15,418 bases of DNA from contig CAYMRB010000240.1 in assembly GCA_964392615.1 (NCBI GenBank), positions 1-15,418 of the forward strand. Reading direction: 5' to 3'. This DNA is from CAYMRB01 sp964392615 (GTDB lineage: Bacteria > Planctomycetota > UBA8108). Below, piece by piece: positions 5,433-14,600 of this stretch. Within the stretch, counting starts at the first letter, position 1, and the number at the start of each line of letters is the position of its first letter. Both the position numbers and the translations under genes were made by a program. The notes beneath the pieces were generated by a model, which saw only the letters and a list, made by a program, of their open reading frames with translations, searched no databases and was not told where the DNA came from.

Positions 5433-8181
5433 ACACGACGCAATCGACAGGTCTGCAGGGGCGGCCGCCCCACGGATCGCGGCCGTTCTGCTCTCGTTCT
5501 CCGTCTTTGCGCCATTGCTCGCCGACGGTAACTACCACAGCACCGAGTTCGCCGGCTCGGAGAGCTGTCGCGAGTGTCACCCGCGGCAATATCTCGAGTG
5601 GCGTGGGTCGACGCACGCCTACGCGATGATCGACCCGCTCTTCCGCGCTGAGCATCGTGCGGCGGTCGAGATGACGAAAGGCGAGATCGGCACGCTGTGC
5701 CTCGGTTGCCACAGTCCGATAGGAGTTCGCAGCGGTGAGCTGAAACCGGGCTTCGAGTTCGACTCCCTGACGCCACAGGTGAAGGAAGGCGTGTCCTGCG
5801 AGACTTGCCATCGCATGGAACCGCCCGAGACGCCGACTCCCGGCGCCAACGCGGACTTCGTCCTCGAGCCGGGCCCCGTGATGTTCGGTCGACTCCACAA
5901 GCCCGTCGACACCGAGGCGCACCTCTCGGAGTACAGCCGGTACATCGGTCGAAGCGAGTCGTGTGGCACGTGTCACGACGTGCAGCACGGCGGTCGCACG
6001 ATCGAGAGAACGTTTGCCGAGTGGTCGGAGGCGCCCCATCCAGCGCGCGAGGTCGAGTGCCAGAGCTGCCATATGCTCGAGTACGCCGGCCGCGCCGCGG
6101 TGGGGGGGCCGTTTCGCGAGCGGCTGCACCGACACAACTTTCCCGGTGTGGCCGTCGCGCTGATCCCGTTCCCGAACCGCGGCTACCAGGAGGAGGAGAT
6201 CCGCGAGTTCCTGCGCACGGCCGTGCGCCTGTCCGTCGTCGAGCCTCGCGGTGCTCCGGCTGGCGGCGTACTCGAGCTGAAGGTGCGCGTGAAGAACAGC
6301 GGCGCCGGGCACAACATGCCCGCGGCGAGCATGCGGCAGATGTGGATCGAGGTGACGGCGACGGACACGGACGGAAACATCGTCTACCGCTCCGGGCACC
6401 TCGACGAAAACGGCGATCTCATGACCGCTGCCACGCACCCGGGGGCCGATCCCGATCTCGTCCTCTACTCCGACGTCCACCGCAACGACGACGGGGATGC
6501 CGTGCCGTTCTTCTTCGCGACGTGGCTCGACGAGACGTCGCTGCGTCCGCTGGAGACCAGCAACTCCCGCTTTCGTATCAAGGTGCCGGAGCGCCTCGAA
6601 GGGAGCGACTTGCGGTTGCGCGTGCGAGTTCTTCTTCGCCCGTTCGATTCGGTCGCCACTCGCAAGCACGGCCTCGCGCACCTCATCGATCGCCTGCCGA
6701 TCTGGGAGATGAGTGAATGGGAGAGCGGCGCCGTACCGGTCGTGCGTCAGGTCCCGCGCCGCACGGAGTATCGCGTGCCCGGGGACTTCGCCCGGATCGA
6801 CACCGCGCTCGACGCATTGCAGGACGGTGACACGCTGATCGTCGGACCGGGAGAGCACCTTCTCGATCGGTCGCTCGACTTCCGTGGCAAGGCGGTGCGG
6901 GTCGTCAGCCAGTGGGGAGCGCAACGAACGGTTCTGCGCATGCGGAATGACAGCGGCAGCATCGTCGTCTTCCAGAGCGGCGAAGGGCCGGACTCGCGTC
7001 TCGAGGGCTTCACGTTGACGGGCGGCACCGGCACCGAGGTCGACGGGTTGCGACGAGGCGGCGGCATCTGGATCGCGAGCTCGAGCCCGACCATCGTCGA
7101 CAACCGCATCGAGCGTTGCCGGGCGAGCGATGGCGTCGGCGGCGGTATCTGCTGCGATGGCGGCCAACCGGTGATCCGCGGCAACGAGGTCGTTCACTGT
7201 AGCGCGGACCTCGGCGGCGGTATCGCGCTGCGCGGCAGCGGCGTCGGTGAGTACTTGCTCGCCAGAAACTCGCTCGAGGGCAACAAGGCGCGTCTGGGCG
7301 GCGGCCTCTACGTCGAGAAGGACTGCGTGCTGCGGCTCGAGCGTTGCGTCGTGGCCGGGAACGCGGCAAACCAGCAGGGCGGTGGCGTGTTCGCCGCGGA
7401 TGGCGCGCGCCTCGCTCTCGATCACGCGACGGTCATCTCGAATCGCTCGCGACGGGCGGGCGCCGTTCGCCCGGGCAGCGACAAGCCGATCGAGGTGTCG
7501 AACTCGGTCTTCTACGGAAACCAACCGTTCCGGCTGCGCGCGCGCTTCAGCTACTCGATTCTCGATCGTCCGGTGTCGCCCGATTCGACGAACGCCAATG
7601 TCTTGCCGCTCTTTGTCGATCCGGGCCGGCACCTCGAGCCCGGCGAGGTCGTGCCTTTCGGCGCCGTCACTTCGGTCGAGAAGCTCCCGACGGAGGTGGA
7701 TCAGACGTATCCGCCGACGCCGACACGCTGGATGCCGGGGGACTATCGCCCTCTGCCGGGGTCGCCGATGATCGACGGGGGGGAACCGCGCGCGCCGGCC
7801 GATTCGGACGACACGCGCACCGATGTCGGTGCCCGTTTTCTCGAGCAACCGATGCGAGGTTTCGTGCGGGGCGACATCGACGGCGACGGCATCGTCGGTC
7901 AGGACGACCTCATGCGCCTCTTCGCGTACGTCGCGAACGACGGCGAGCCGCCGCTGCCGTGTGACGACGCCGCAGATTTCGATGACGGTGGCTCGGTCAA
8001 CGTCGCCGACGTGGCGCTCCTCGGCGCGTTTCTCCTCGGCGCGACGCCGGCGCCGTCGGCACCGTTCCCCGACTGCGGTCTCGACCCGACGTTCGGCGAG
8101 GGGCTCGGCTGTCAGGAAGAGCCGAGGCCGTGTCGTCGCGACTCGCTGACGCCGGAGCAGCCGTCGCCATCGGGATACTGA
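5422..8181 (+). CDS. Exported multiheme cytochrome c / parallel beta-helix / dockerin-like fusion
   Basis: The product has 919 residues and starts at a GTG 11 bases inside the upstream gene. A signal peptide runs to about 35 (RIAAVLLSFSVFAPLLADG). Residues 45-220 hold five CxxCH heme motifs at 49, 93, 126, 181 and 213, resembling cytochrome c554-type multiheme domains, which often carry four. Residues 265-435 form a beta domain with GHNMPA, of the kind that follows such cytochromes. Residues 450-720 form a right-handed parallel beta-helix with five visible coils, each opening with GGG plus I/L/V (547, 573, 598, 626, 653). Residues 816-873 are a dockerin-like pair of calcium loops (DIDGDGIVGQDD and DFDDGGSVNVAD), followed by a Pro/Cys-rich end typical of planctomycetes. 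It likely acts outside the membrane in electron transfer while attached to a surface or matrix. The partner and substrate are unknown. Confidence 0.85.
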   Translation: MLPRHDAIDRSAGAAAPRIAAVLLSFSVFAPLLADGNYHSTEFAGSESCRECHPRQYLEWRGSTHAYAMIDPLFRAEHRAAVEMTKGEIGTLCLGCHSPIGVRSGELKPGFEFDSLTPQVKEGVSCETCHRMEPPETPTPGANADFVLEPGPVMFGRLHKPVDTEAHLSEYSRYIGRSESCGTCHDVQHGGRTIERTFAEWSEAPHPAREVECQSCHMLEYAGRAAVGGPFRERLHRHNFPGVAVALIPFPNRGYQEEEIREFLRTAVRLSVVEPRGAPAGGVLELKVRVKNSGAGHNMPAASMRQMWIEVTATDTDGNIVYRSGHLDENGDLMTAATHPGADPDLVLYSDVHRNDDGDAVPFFFATWLDETSLRPLETSNSRFRIKVPERLEGSDLRLRVRVLLRPFDSVATRKHGLAHLIDRLPIWEMSEWESGAVPVVRQVPRRTEYRVPGDFARIDTALDALQDGDTLIVGPGEHLLDRSLDFRGKAVRVVSQWGAQRTVLRMRNDSGSIVVFQSGEGPDSRLEGFTLTGGTGTEVDGLRRGGGIWIASSSPTIVDNRIERCRASDGVGGGICCDGGQPVIRGNEVVHCSADLGGGIALRGSGVGEYLLARNSLEGNKARLGGGLYVEKDCVLRLERCVVAGNAANQQGGGVFAADGARLALDHATVISNRSRRAGAVRPGSDKPIEVSNSVFYGNQPFRLRARFSYSILDRPVSPDSTNANVLPLFVDPGRHLEPGEVVPFGAVTSVEKLPTEVDQTYPPTPTRWMPGDYRPLPGSPMIDGGEPRAPADSDDTRTDVGARFLEQPMRGFVRGDIDGDGIVGQDDLMRLFAYVANDGEPPLPCDDAADFDDGGSVNVADVALLGAFLLGATPAPSAPFPDCGLDPTFGEGLGCQEEPRPCRRDSLTPEQPSPSGY

Positions 8182-8269
8182 CGGAGCGTTGGCACCAGCC
8201 GCACGAGATGGCGAACGGGTTCGACGCGAAGCTGGTCGTCGAGGTGTAGCGCTGGCTCTACGCCCCACA
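8182..8269. other. Convergent intergenic gap with a weak hairpin
   Basis: The gap separates the ends of the cytochrome fusion and the GH51 gene. GGTGTAG (8243-8249) pairs with CTACGCC (8258-8264) with one G-T wobble and an 8-base loop. No T run follows on either strand, so it is at best a weak terminator. Confidence 0.3.
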
Positions 8270-10330
8270 CTACCGCGTCTTCGGCAACACGATTTCGGTG
8301 ATCGAGCACGGCGGTAGCTCGAGCACGAAGGCGCCCTTCTCCACCGTCGGCGCGAGCTCGATTGGCTCGACCTTCACGCGCTCCTGGTCGGTCGTGCTAT
8401 TGCGATCCATGAACGAGCCGGAGATTCGGCGTCCCGCGATCTTGCGCGGAATGGGCCAGCCTCCCATGTCGAAGGTGGTGCGCAGAACGTCCTTCGGATG
8501 CACGTTGACGAGCATCACCGTGAGCACGCTGCGCGTCGTGTCGGTCAACGCGATCGCATCCAGGTAGGGCGCGTTTTCGACATGGGGCATCGATCGCACG
8601 GCAGAGGAGTACGCCGGCGTGCGTACATCGATCGCGACCGGGATCGTGCCCTCCATCGTTCCGTACAGGTGCGTCGCCAACCACGACGGCTGCGGATACA
8701 CGACGCCGCTTTGCTTGCGCAATCCACCCCCGTGGTTGACGAGCGCGGAGTGCGTCAGTAGCTCGACGAGCCGGCCGAGGCGAATGGCGGTGTGGAAGTA
8801 CCGCGCCATGTAGATCGCTTCCGAGTGCGTGCCGTTGGTCGGCATGCCCGGCTTGTTCGTGAAGATCTGCAGCTCGGTGATCGCGAGACGCGGCTTGGTG
8901 CCCGCCTGCTCCATCTGCCCTCCGAGCCGCTCGAGGTGGCCGCGATACCACGTCGGGTACGCCATCAGCGACAGATACGTTTCGGTCCGATCCGTCGTTC
9001 GCGGAATGCCGCCGCCGATGAGCGGATGCAGCGCGAATGAGCGCACGCGCTTCGCGTGCTTCGCGAGAACCGGGGCGTGCCACGACGCATCTCGTCCGTT
9101 GGCGATGAAGAGGATGTCCGGATCGACTCGGCGCATCGCCTCGACGTATTCCGCGTAGCGCCGTGCGTACTCGTCGGCCGAGCAGTGCCCGACCTGCCAG
9201 CGGCCGTAGAGCTCGTTGCCGATTTCCCAGTACCTTACGCGATACGGAGCGGGATGGCCGTTCTTCGCGCGCAGCGCGCCGAGGCGGCTTTCGATCGAGC
9301 CGTTGACGTACTCGACCCACCGCGCGGCCTCTTCGGGCGTGCCGCTGCCGGCGTTGATGCAGATCAACGGTTCCGATCCGACGACCTCGCAGAACTGCAA
9401 GAGCTCGTCCGTTCCGACGTGGTTGTACTCGGGGCAATGCCACGCCGGATTGCGGCGCATCGGTCGTTCGTCGACCGGGCCGATGCCATCGCGCCAGTGA
9501 TAGCCGCTGACGAAGTTGCCGCCGGGGAACCGCAGCATCGAGAGTCGCGCGCGACGGCAGAGGTCGACGACGTCGCGATCGAAACCGCCGACGTGGTCGG
9601 CGGGAAACACGAAGAGCTGATCGATCCAAAGATCGCCGGGCTGCGACGCGCTCAGCGTCAGCGTCAGCGGCGCACCGATCGCGACCGTTTCGCGCATGCG
9701 CAGGCGAGCGGTATGGCGCGCCCACTTCTGGCCGAGGCCGGTGAACGACGCGCGCGTCAGGATGCGGCTGCCGTCCGCGACCGAGAGGGCGACGGCATCG
9801 ACGCCGTCCGTGCGCAGCCACACGCTGACCTCGTAGTCCGCCTCGCGGTGAAGCGGCAGGTACAAGCGATCCTGACGCACGCCGATCTCGGGCGACTTCA
9901 GCGCGCGGATCGACACGCGCTGCGACGTCTCCGAGTTGACTCGGTCGTCGTCGAGCGAGTACTCGACGTCCCCATCGCCGACGGCGACCCAGTGCGCCGC
10001 CAGCCCCTTCTGCCACGCGCTACCTGTGTTCGCGGCGCGCTTGCGGGCGCGTTCGAGGGTCGCGTCGTCGGAGAAGAAGAACCTCCAATCCTCGAAGCCC
10101 GGGTTGCGCACCGACTGCGCCCACATGCCGTGGTAGATGTTTCGGTGCAGGTGCTCGGTGAACTTGCCGAACAGGCGGCGCGTGATCGGTGGGGCGGTGC
10201 GCGATGGGTCGATGCGCACGGCGGCGCTGCCGTCCTTCGACACCGACTGCGTGAACAGGGACTGCGAGCGGCCGATAGCAGGTGTCGCGACGGCGAAGGC
10301 CGCGATCCAGACGATCAGGGGGCGGGTCAT
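8270..10330 (-). CDS. Exported alpha-L-arabinofuranosidase, GH51 family
   Basis: The 686-residue product should release terminal arabinofuranose from arabinan or arabinoxylan chains. Residues 1-23 are a signal peptide (MTRPLIVWIAAFAVATPAIG). The GH51 entry motif LFGKFTEHLHRNIYHGMWAQ spans 53-72. Residues about 80-245 form a beta-sandwich insert resembling a carbohydrate-binding module, ending DLWIDQLFVFP. The barrel continues with LSMLRFPGGNFVSGYHWRDG (263-282) and RYWEIGNELYG, whose Glu373 is the acid/base of the GNE motif. Glu486 in LAITELQIF is the likely nucleophile. The C-terminal beta domain ends ITEIVLPKTR. The ATG at 10330 has GAGGA nine bases upstream; a longer frame to 10642 would overlap the neighbouring gene and has a non-protein-like Arg-rich head. 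Its product would complement the lyase, since rhamnogalacturonan-I carries arabinan side chains. Confidence 0.92.
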   Translation of the reverse strand: MTRPLIVWIAAFAVATPAIGRSQSLFTQSVSKDGSAAVRIDPSRTAPPITRRLFGKFTEHLHRNIYHGMWAQSVRNPGFEDWRFFFSDDATLERARKRAANTGSAWQKGLAAHWVAVGDGDVEYSLDDDRVNSETSQRVSIRALKSPEIGVRQDRLYLPLHREADYEVSVWLRTDGVDAVALSVADGSRILTRASFTGLGQKWARHTARLRMRETVAIGAPLTLTLSASQPGDLWIDQLFVFPADHVGGFDRDVVDLCRRARLSMLRFPGGNFVSGYHWRDGIGPVDERPMRRNPAWHCPEYNHVGTDELLQFCEVVGSEPLICINAGSGTPEEAARWVEYVNGSIESRLGALRAKNGHPAPYRVRYWEIGNELYGRWQVGHCSADEYARRYAEYVEAMRRVDPDILFIANGRDASWHAPVLAKHAKRVRSFALHPLIGGGIPRTTDRTETYLSLMAYPTWYRGHLERLGGQMEQAGTKPRLAITELQIFTNKPGMPTNGTHSEAIYMARYFHTAIRLGRLVELLTHSALVNHGGGLRKQSGVVYPQPSWLATHLYGTMEGTIPVAIDVRTPAYSSAVRSMPHVENAPYLDAIALTDTTRSVLTVMLVNVHPKDVLRTTFDMGGWPIPRKIAGRRISGSFMDRNSTTDQERVKVEPIELAPTVEKGAFVLELPPCSITEIVLPKTR

Positions 10331-10339
10331 CGTCCGTTG

Positions 10340-10344
10340 TCCTC
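10340..10344 (-). promoter_or_regulatory. Ribosome binding site for the GH51 gene
   Basis: GAGGA on the minus strand lies nine bases before the ATG at 10330 and fixes that start. The 134-base gap up to 10464 otherwise shows no convincing terminator or promoter. Confidence 0.6.
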
Positions 10345-10464
10345 GCTGACGTTGAGCTGGTTGGGGGAAGACTGGTGTCTTCAGGACTACAGGATGTGAA
10401 CAGGCGAGAACAGAGGCAACGGAGAAGAACGAGCCTCCGGCGCGACAGTCGAAAGGCGCGGCTA

Positions 10465-11556
10465 CTACCCCTGCTGGGCGTCGAGGTACTCGATCTCCGC
10501 GTCGAGCACGGCCTCGATCGCTTCGTCGGACAGCGGAGCTCCGGCGGCCGCGGCTGCTTGCCGGACGAACCTGACGACCTCGTCCATGTCGAGGACGGGC
10601 AGGTCCGCGTCGTCCGGCGGCGTGTCGCTCGGACCGTCGCATACCAGGCCGATCTTCTCCTGGTACTGCAGCTCGAGATCGAGGATGCGATCGACGTCGC
10701 GTCGGCTCAGGCAGCGCTTCACGTCCTGTGGCAGGCGTTGCCAGATGAACGCAGCGGCCGCTTCCGGGTCGTAGACGAACGACTCCGACTCGAACGACTC
10801 CGCCACGGGCGCCGCGGAATCAGACGCCGTCGACTGGAACGATCGCGACTCGAACGAGCTCGAGTGCGAGACGCGCTCGCCTTCGGCACGAGCCGCGCGC
10901 CGCAGCGCGTCGAGGTCGAATGCACCGAGGAGCTCCTCGGGATCCTCATGGCTCGCGCTGTCGATGGTCGTCTCCATGGTGAACTCCTCGACGACCGTGC
11001 CGCCGGACTCGCGACGCGCATAGGTGTGGCGAACCGGGCCGTCCAGCTCGGTGTGTCGCTCGACCTCCTTCCACGCGCGCGATTGCGGGCGGCGGTCGAC
11101 GTGGATCGTCGTGTGCTCGCTGCTCCCTCGGCCGTGCAGCAGGCTGTAGCGCACGAGCGCGAAGAGCCCGCTCGCGCCGATCGCTCCCAAGAGCAGCGGG
11201 AACGCGTAGGTTCGACCGAAGCTCGCTTCGCGTATCCGGTGGGGGGCTTCCGGTCGGTACGCGATCCACACCGCGTCGTCGACCTCGTAGGTCGCGAACG
11301 AGTTGAGGTTCGCGCGGAAGGCTCTGCCGTCAGTTGCCGAGAAGCCGAGGGTGTAGTCGTTCGAGATCGTCAGCTTCTGCCCGGGCATCCACGGAATCTG
11401 AGCGACGACGCGCGCTTCGACTCGCTCGGCCCCGTTCAGGAACGACCTCACATCGACGAGCCGCCACGCGCCGAACAGCGTCAGCGCGGTCATGCCGATC
11501 CACAGCGAGCGTCGAAACTTCGCGTCGTCGAGAATGTCCTCGATGTGAGCCCACAT
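10465..11556 (-). CDS. Two-helix membrane protein, DUF3592-like, with duplicated C-terminal motif
   Basis: The product has 363 residues and no assignable function. Residues about 17-34 and 116-136 are membrane helices. Between them lies a beta-rich segment (GAERVEARVVAQIPW, then GRAFRANLNSFATYEVDDAVWIAYRPEAP cut here by its middle) that resembles DUF3592 proteins. Residues 137-260 are polar, with two Ser/Glu/Phe clusters (SFESRSF at 234, SFESESF at 254). Residues 264-303 and 324-363 are two copies of a helical unit that share F, Q, then L-S, then I/V-L-D-x-E-x-x-Y. The ATG at 11556 has GGGAGG eight bases upstream. It sits 134 bases from each minus-strand neighbour, so it may share a transcript with them. 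The weak point is the family name, which rests on topology and the pattern between the helices. Confidence 0.7.
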   Translation of the reverse strand: MWAHIEDILDDAKFRRSLWIGMTALTLFGAWRLVDVRSFLNGAERVEARVVAQIPWMPGQKLTISNDYTLGFSATDGRAFRANLNSFATYEVDDAVWIAYRPEAPHRIREASFGRTYAFPLLLGAIGASGLFALVRYSLLHGRGSSEHTTIHVDRRPQSRAWKEVERHTELDGPVRHTYARRESGGTVVEEFTMETTIDSASHEDPEELLGAFDLDALRRAARAEGERVSHSSSFESRSFQSTASDSAAPVAESFESESFVYDPEAAAAFIWQRLPQDVKRCLSRRDVDRILDLELQYQEKIGLVCDGPSDTPPDDADLPVLDMDEVVRFVRQAAAAAGAPLSDEAIEAVLDAEIEYLDAQQG

Positions 11557-11564
11557 GGTCGCCG

Positions 11565-11570
11565 CCTCCC
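11565..11570 (-). promoter_or_regulatory. Ribosome binding site for the DUF3592-like gene
   Basis: GGGAGG on the minus strand lies eight bases before the ATG at 11556 and supports that start. Confidence 0.6.
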
Positions 11571-11660
11571 TGGCAGCCCGTTTTCACCGGACTGCTGGCA
11601 TCGTTGCGGAGGTAGAGCCTCTGCTCGAGAGTACGACGATCTCTCCGGCCGGACGAACCG

Positions 11661-11677
11661 CGACCGCTTACCGGTCG
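11661..11677 (-). terminator. Possible weak hairpin downstream of the repeat-protein gene
   Basis: CGACCG (11661-11666) pairs with CGGTCG (11672-11677) around a 5-base loop, 13 bases after the stop of the large minus-strand gene. No T run follows, so it may only slow transcription or do nothing. Confidence 0.25.
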
Positions 11678-11690
11678 ATCACTGCCGGAA

Positions 11691-14600
11691 TCACGAGCCG
11701 CGAGAGCTCACGTGGAAGCGGTAGTAGCTCTCCAGCATCAAGGCGCCCAGAGCCGTCGAGTACACGCGACCGTGATCGTCGGATGGCGCCCAGCTGCCTC
11801 GCTCGCAGCCCTCTGTCTCGATGGAGCCGAGAAGGGCGGTCTTCATCGCGCGGTTCCAGTCCTTCCACGTGGCGCGGCCTTCGATCAGCGCGGACTGCGT
11901 GCCGAAGAACAGGCGCTCGCCGATCGCGACGTGCCCCTCCGTGTCCAATCGCGGTACCGAGCGTCGCAGCTGCGCGAGCGCACCATCGACACGTGCGTCC
12001 TTCAAGCTCTGGCCGAGAACGACGCGACACCACAGGCCGACCGTCGTGCTGAGAGCGCTCCCGCCGCTGCGCACGTCGTCGTGCTCTTCGACCGACAGGC
12101 TCTCGCCGACCTCCGCCGCCGGGCGCAGCATCTCGTACGCGAAACCCGGCTTCTGCTTGCCGCCCTCGCCGAGCGTCACGCGGTCGAGGTAGTGGCGTGT
12201 CGAGACGAACGACGACGCCGGCACTTGGAGGCCCGCCTCGTTCGCCGTCAGCAAGGCTGTCAGGTTCCAGCCTGTCAGCGACGTGTAGCTCTCCTGGCGA
12301 TACCAGCCCCAGCCGCCATTGAGATGCTGGCGGCGCAAGACCCAGCCGACGGCGCGCTGGACCGAGCTCAGCAGCCTGCAGTCCCGTGTCAGCAGGTACG
12401 CCTCGGCCATGGCGATCGTCGCGATCTCGTGGGAGCGACGCCAATGATGGTCTCCCGAGAAGTAGCCGTCCGCGCGCTGACGCTTCTGCAAGAACCCGAG
12501 ACCGCGTCGTACGACATCGTTGTGCTCGCCGCCGACGTGCGTGTGCCCGGCGCCGAGAAACGCCATCAGCGCGAGCCCCGTCACCTGGACGTCCCAAGCG
12601 CGCGCTCGCACCTTCGTAACGCGGTTCCACGCGTCGCGCTCGCTGCAGCGCATGGCCCACTCGTCGGTATCCCAGCGACCGTCCGGGCTCTGATGCCTCG
12701 CGAGCCACTCGAGCGCCTTCTCGACGGCCTTTTCGGTTTCGAGCGAGCCTCCGTAGCGCTGAAGGGCGCGCCGCCGCGCCTTTCCCGTGCGCTCGGAATA
12801 AGCTGCGGGCAGAGCGATCGTGTTCGGCGGTCCACCGGAGCACGGGTTCCGAACCGGCCCGATCTCGACGGCATCGCCATTCGTCTTCCACCAATTGCGC
12901 CAGTCGACGGAAGCGAGCCCGAGGTTGGCGCCGGTGATCTTGCCGAGCGACTCGATCACGGTGAGCCGGTCGATCTCCTTCACCTCGTCGATCAGCTCGA
13001 TCAACGGTGCGACCGCGCGGCGGTCCGGATGTTCTCCGATGGCTCGTGCGGCGGCCATCCGCACCGCGTGATCGCTGTCCGCCAGCCCGAGCAGAATCGC
13101 GTCGGTCGGGCCCGGACCGCGGATCGCGCGCAGCGACCACATCAGCGCTTCCCTTTGCCGATCGGTCGTCTTCGCGTGCGCTACCCGGTCGCAGAGGAAC
13201 TTGATGCTCTCCGCGTCCTGCGTCCTTCCTAGCAGCTCCGCCACCGAGCGACGCACGATGAGCTCGCGGTCCGAGATCAAGCCGAACAGGAGCTCCGTCG
13301 CATCGAATCCGCCGGGCTCCGGAAACTGCACGACGGCCAGTGCTCGAACGAACGGGTCCTTCTCGCGTCGTAGCGTCGTCTGGAGGCGCCTGGACGCGTA
13401 CTCGAAACGCTTCGCGTCGTCCTCGTCGGCGGCCAGCGGCGAGTGGAAGTAGTGCTGCATGAGCGTCCGAAACGCCGGCGTGCCCTTGATCGGGTCGAGG
13501 CGCGGCTCGTTTCGAATCGCCGCGATGTCTCGGAACCCGAAGCGCAAGGCCATCACGAGCGCCGTGTACGCGTTCTTCTTCGACTTCCGGGCGCCGTAAC
13601 ACGTCGCGAGATCGAAGTACGCGACGACCAGATCCGGCGCCAGATCGATCGCGCGCTGGAAATCCGCCAGCGCCTCGTCGCTCGATCCGAGAGCGAGGTG
13701 TGCGCGTCCGCGCAGCCGGAAGAGCTCCGCGTCCTCGTCGCCAGTCGAGTCCATCGCCTCGGCGACGAGCTCGAGGACCCTCCCGGGTTTGCCCTGCCGC
13801 AACAACGCTGGCGCGTCGCGCTTGGCGATCTGGATTGCCGGCGGTGGTTTCTTCGCGGCTGCCGGCGTCTTCTTCTTCGCGGCTGCCGGCGGCGGGTTCG
13901 CCTTGCGCACGGTCGGTGTCGGAGTCTCCGTGCGGTCCGGCGTCTTCGAGGGCGAGGCGTCCCCGCTCGCAGGAGAGGCAGGCGGAGACGTGATGGCCTT
14001 CGCGATGTCGCCGCGCGATGTCGCGGGGTCGGACGGTGGATTCGTCACGACTCCGCTCGTCGCCCTGTCGTTCGCGCTTCCGTCGGCGACCTTCGCGATC
14101 GCAGCCGCCGCGGCTCCGGTGTCGGCGTCGTCTGCGCTGTCCCCGGCGCGCGTCGGTGGTTCCTTGCGCCGCGGCTCGCGTGTCGACGGGGCCTCTCGCA
14201 CGACGACTCGGGCGCCGAGGTCGAGATCGTCGAGAGCCGACGGACGCAGCGCCAGAAGCGTGCGCACTACGGCCGCCCGCGTGGGCGGATCGGCATGGTC
14301 CGTCAGGCCGGCCAGGGCGTCGACGACCTGTCGCTCGTCTGCGTCCTCGAGGGCACGCGCCGCGAAGCAGCGCACGTCGGAGCGTTCCGACATCAGCGCG
14401 CGGAGGAGCGCGTCGACCGGCGGCTTTCCCTCGCGGCGTGCCGAGCAGTCGAGGGCGGCGAGGCAGGTCAGCTCGTCCGAGTGTCGCAGCAGTGGCTCGA
14501 GCGCCGTGTCGGCAGCTGCATCGTTCAGCAGCGCGAGGAGGCGAGCCGCATTGAGGCGCACGCGGTCCGGTCCCGCGTTCGCGAGCTCGCGCAGAAGTGG

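Noticed and set aside
5302..8268. A 988-residue minus-strand open frame opposite the cytochrome fusion
   Set aside because: It is an Arg/Val/Asp-rich mirror of a GC-rich real gene, with no recognisable domain.
10331..10642. N-terminal extension of the GH51 protein to 10642
   Set aside because: It would overlap the end of the neighbouring gene, its sequence is Arg-rich and not protein-like, and a signal peptide with its own ribosome site starts at 10330.
12700..14000. A squalene-hopene cyclase
   Set aside because: The toroid repeats at the C-terminus lack the DxDD acid motif, and the protein is dominated by scaffold repeats.
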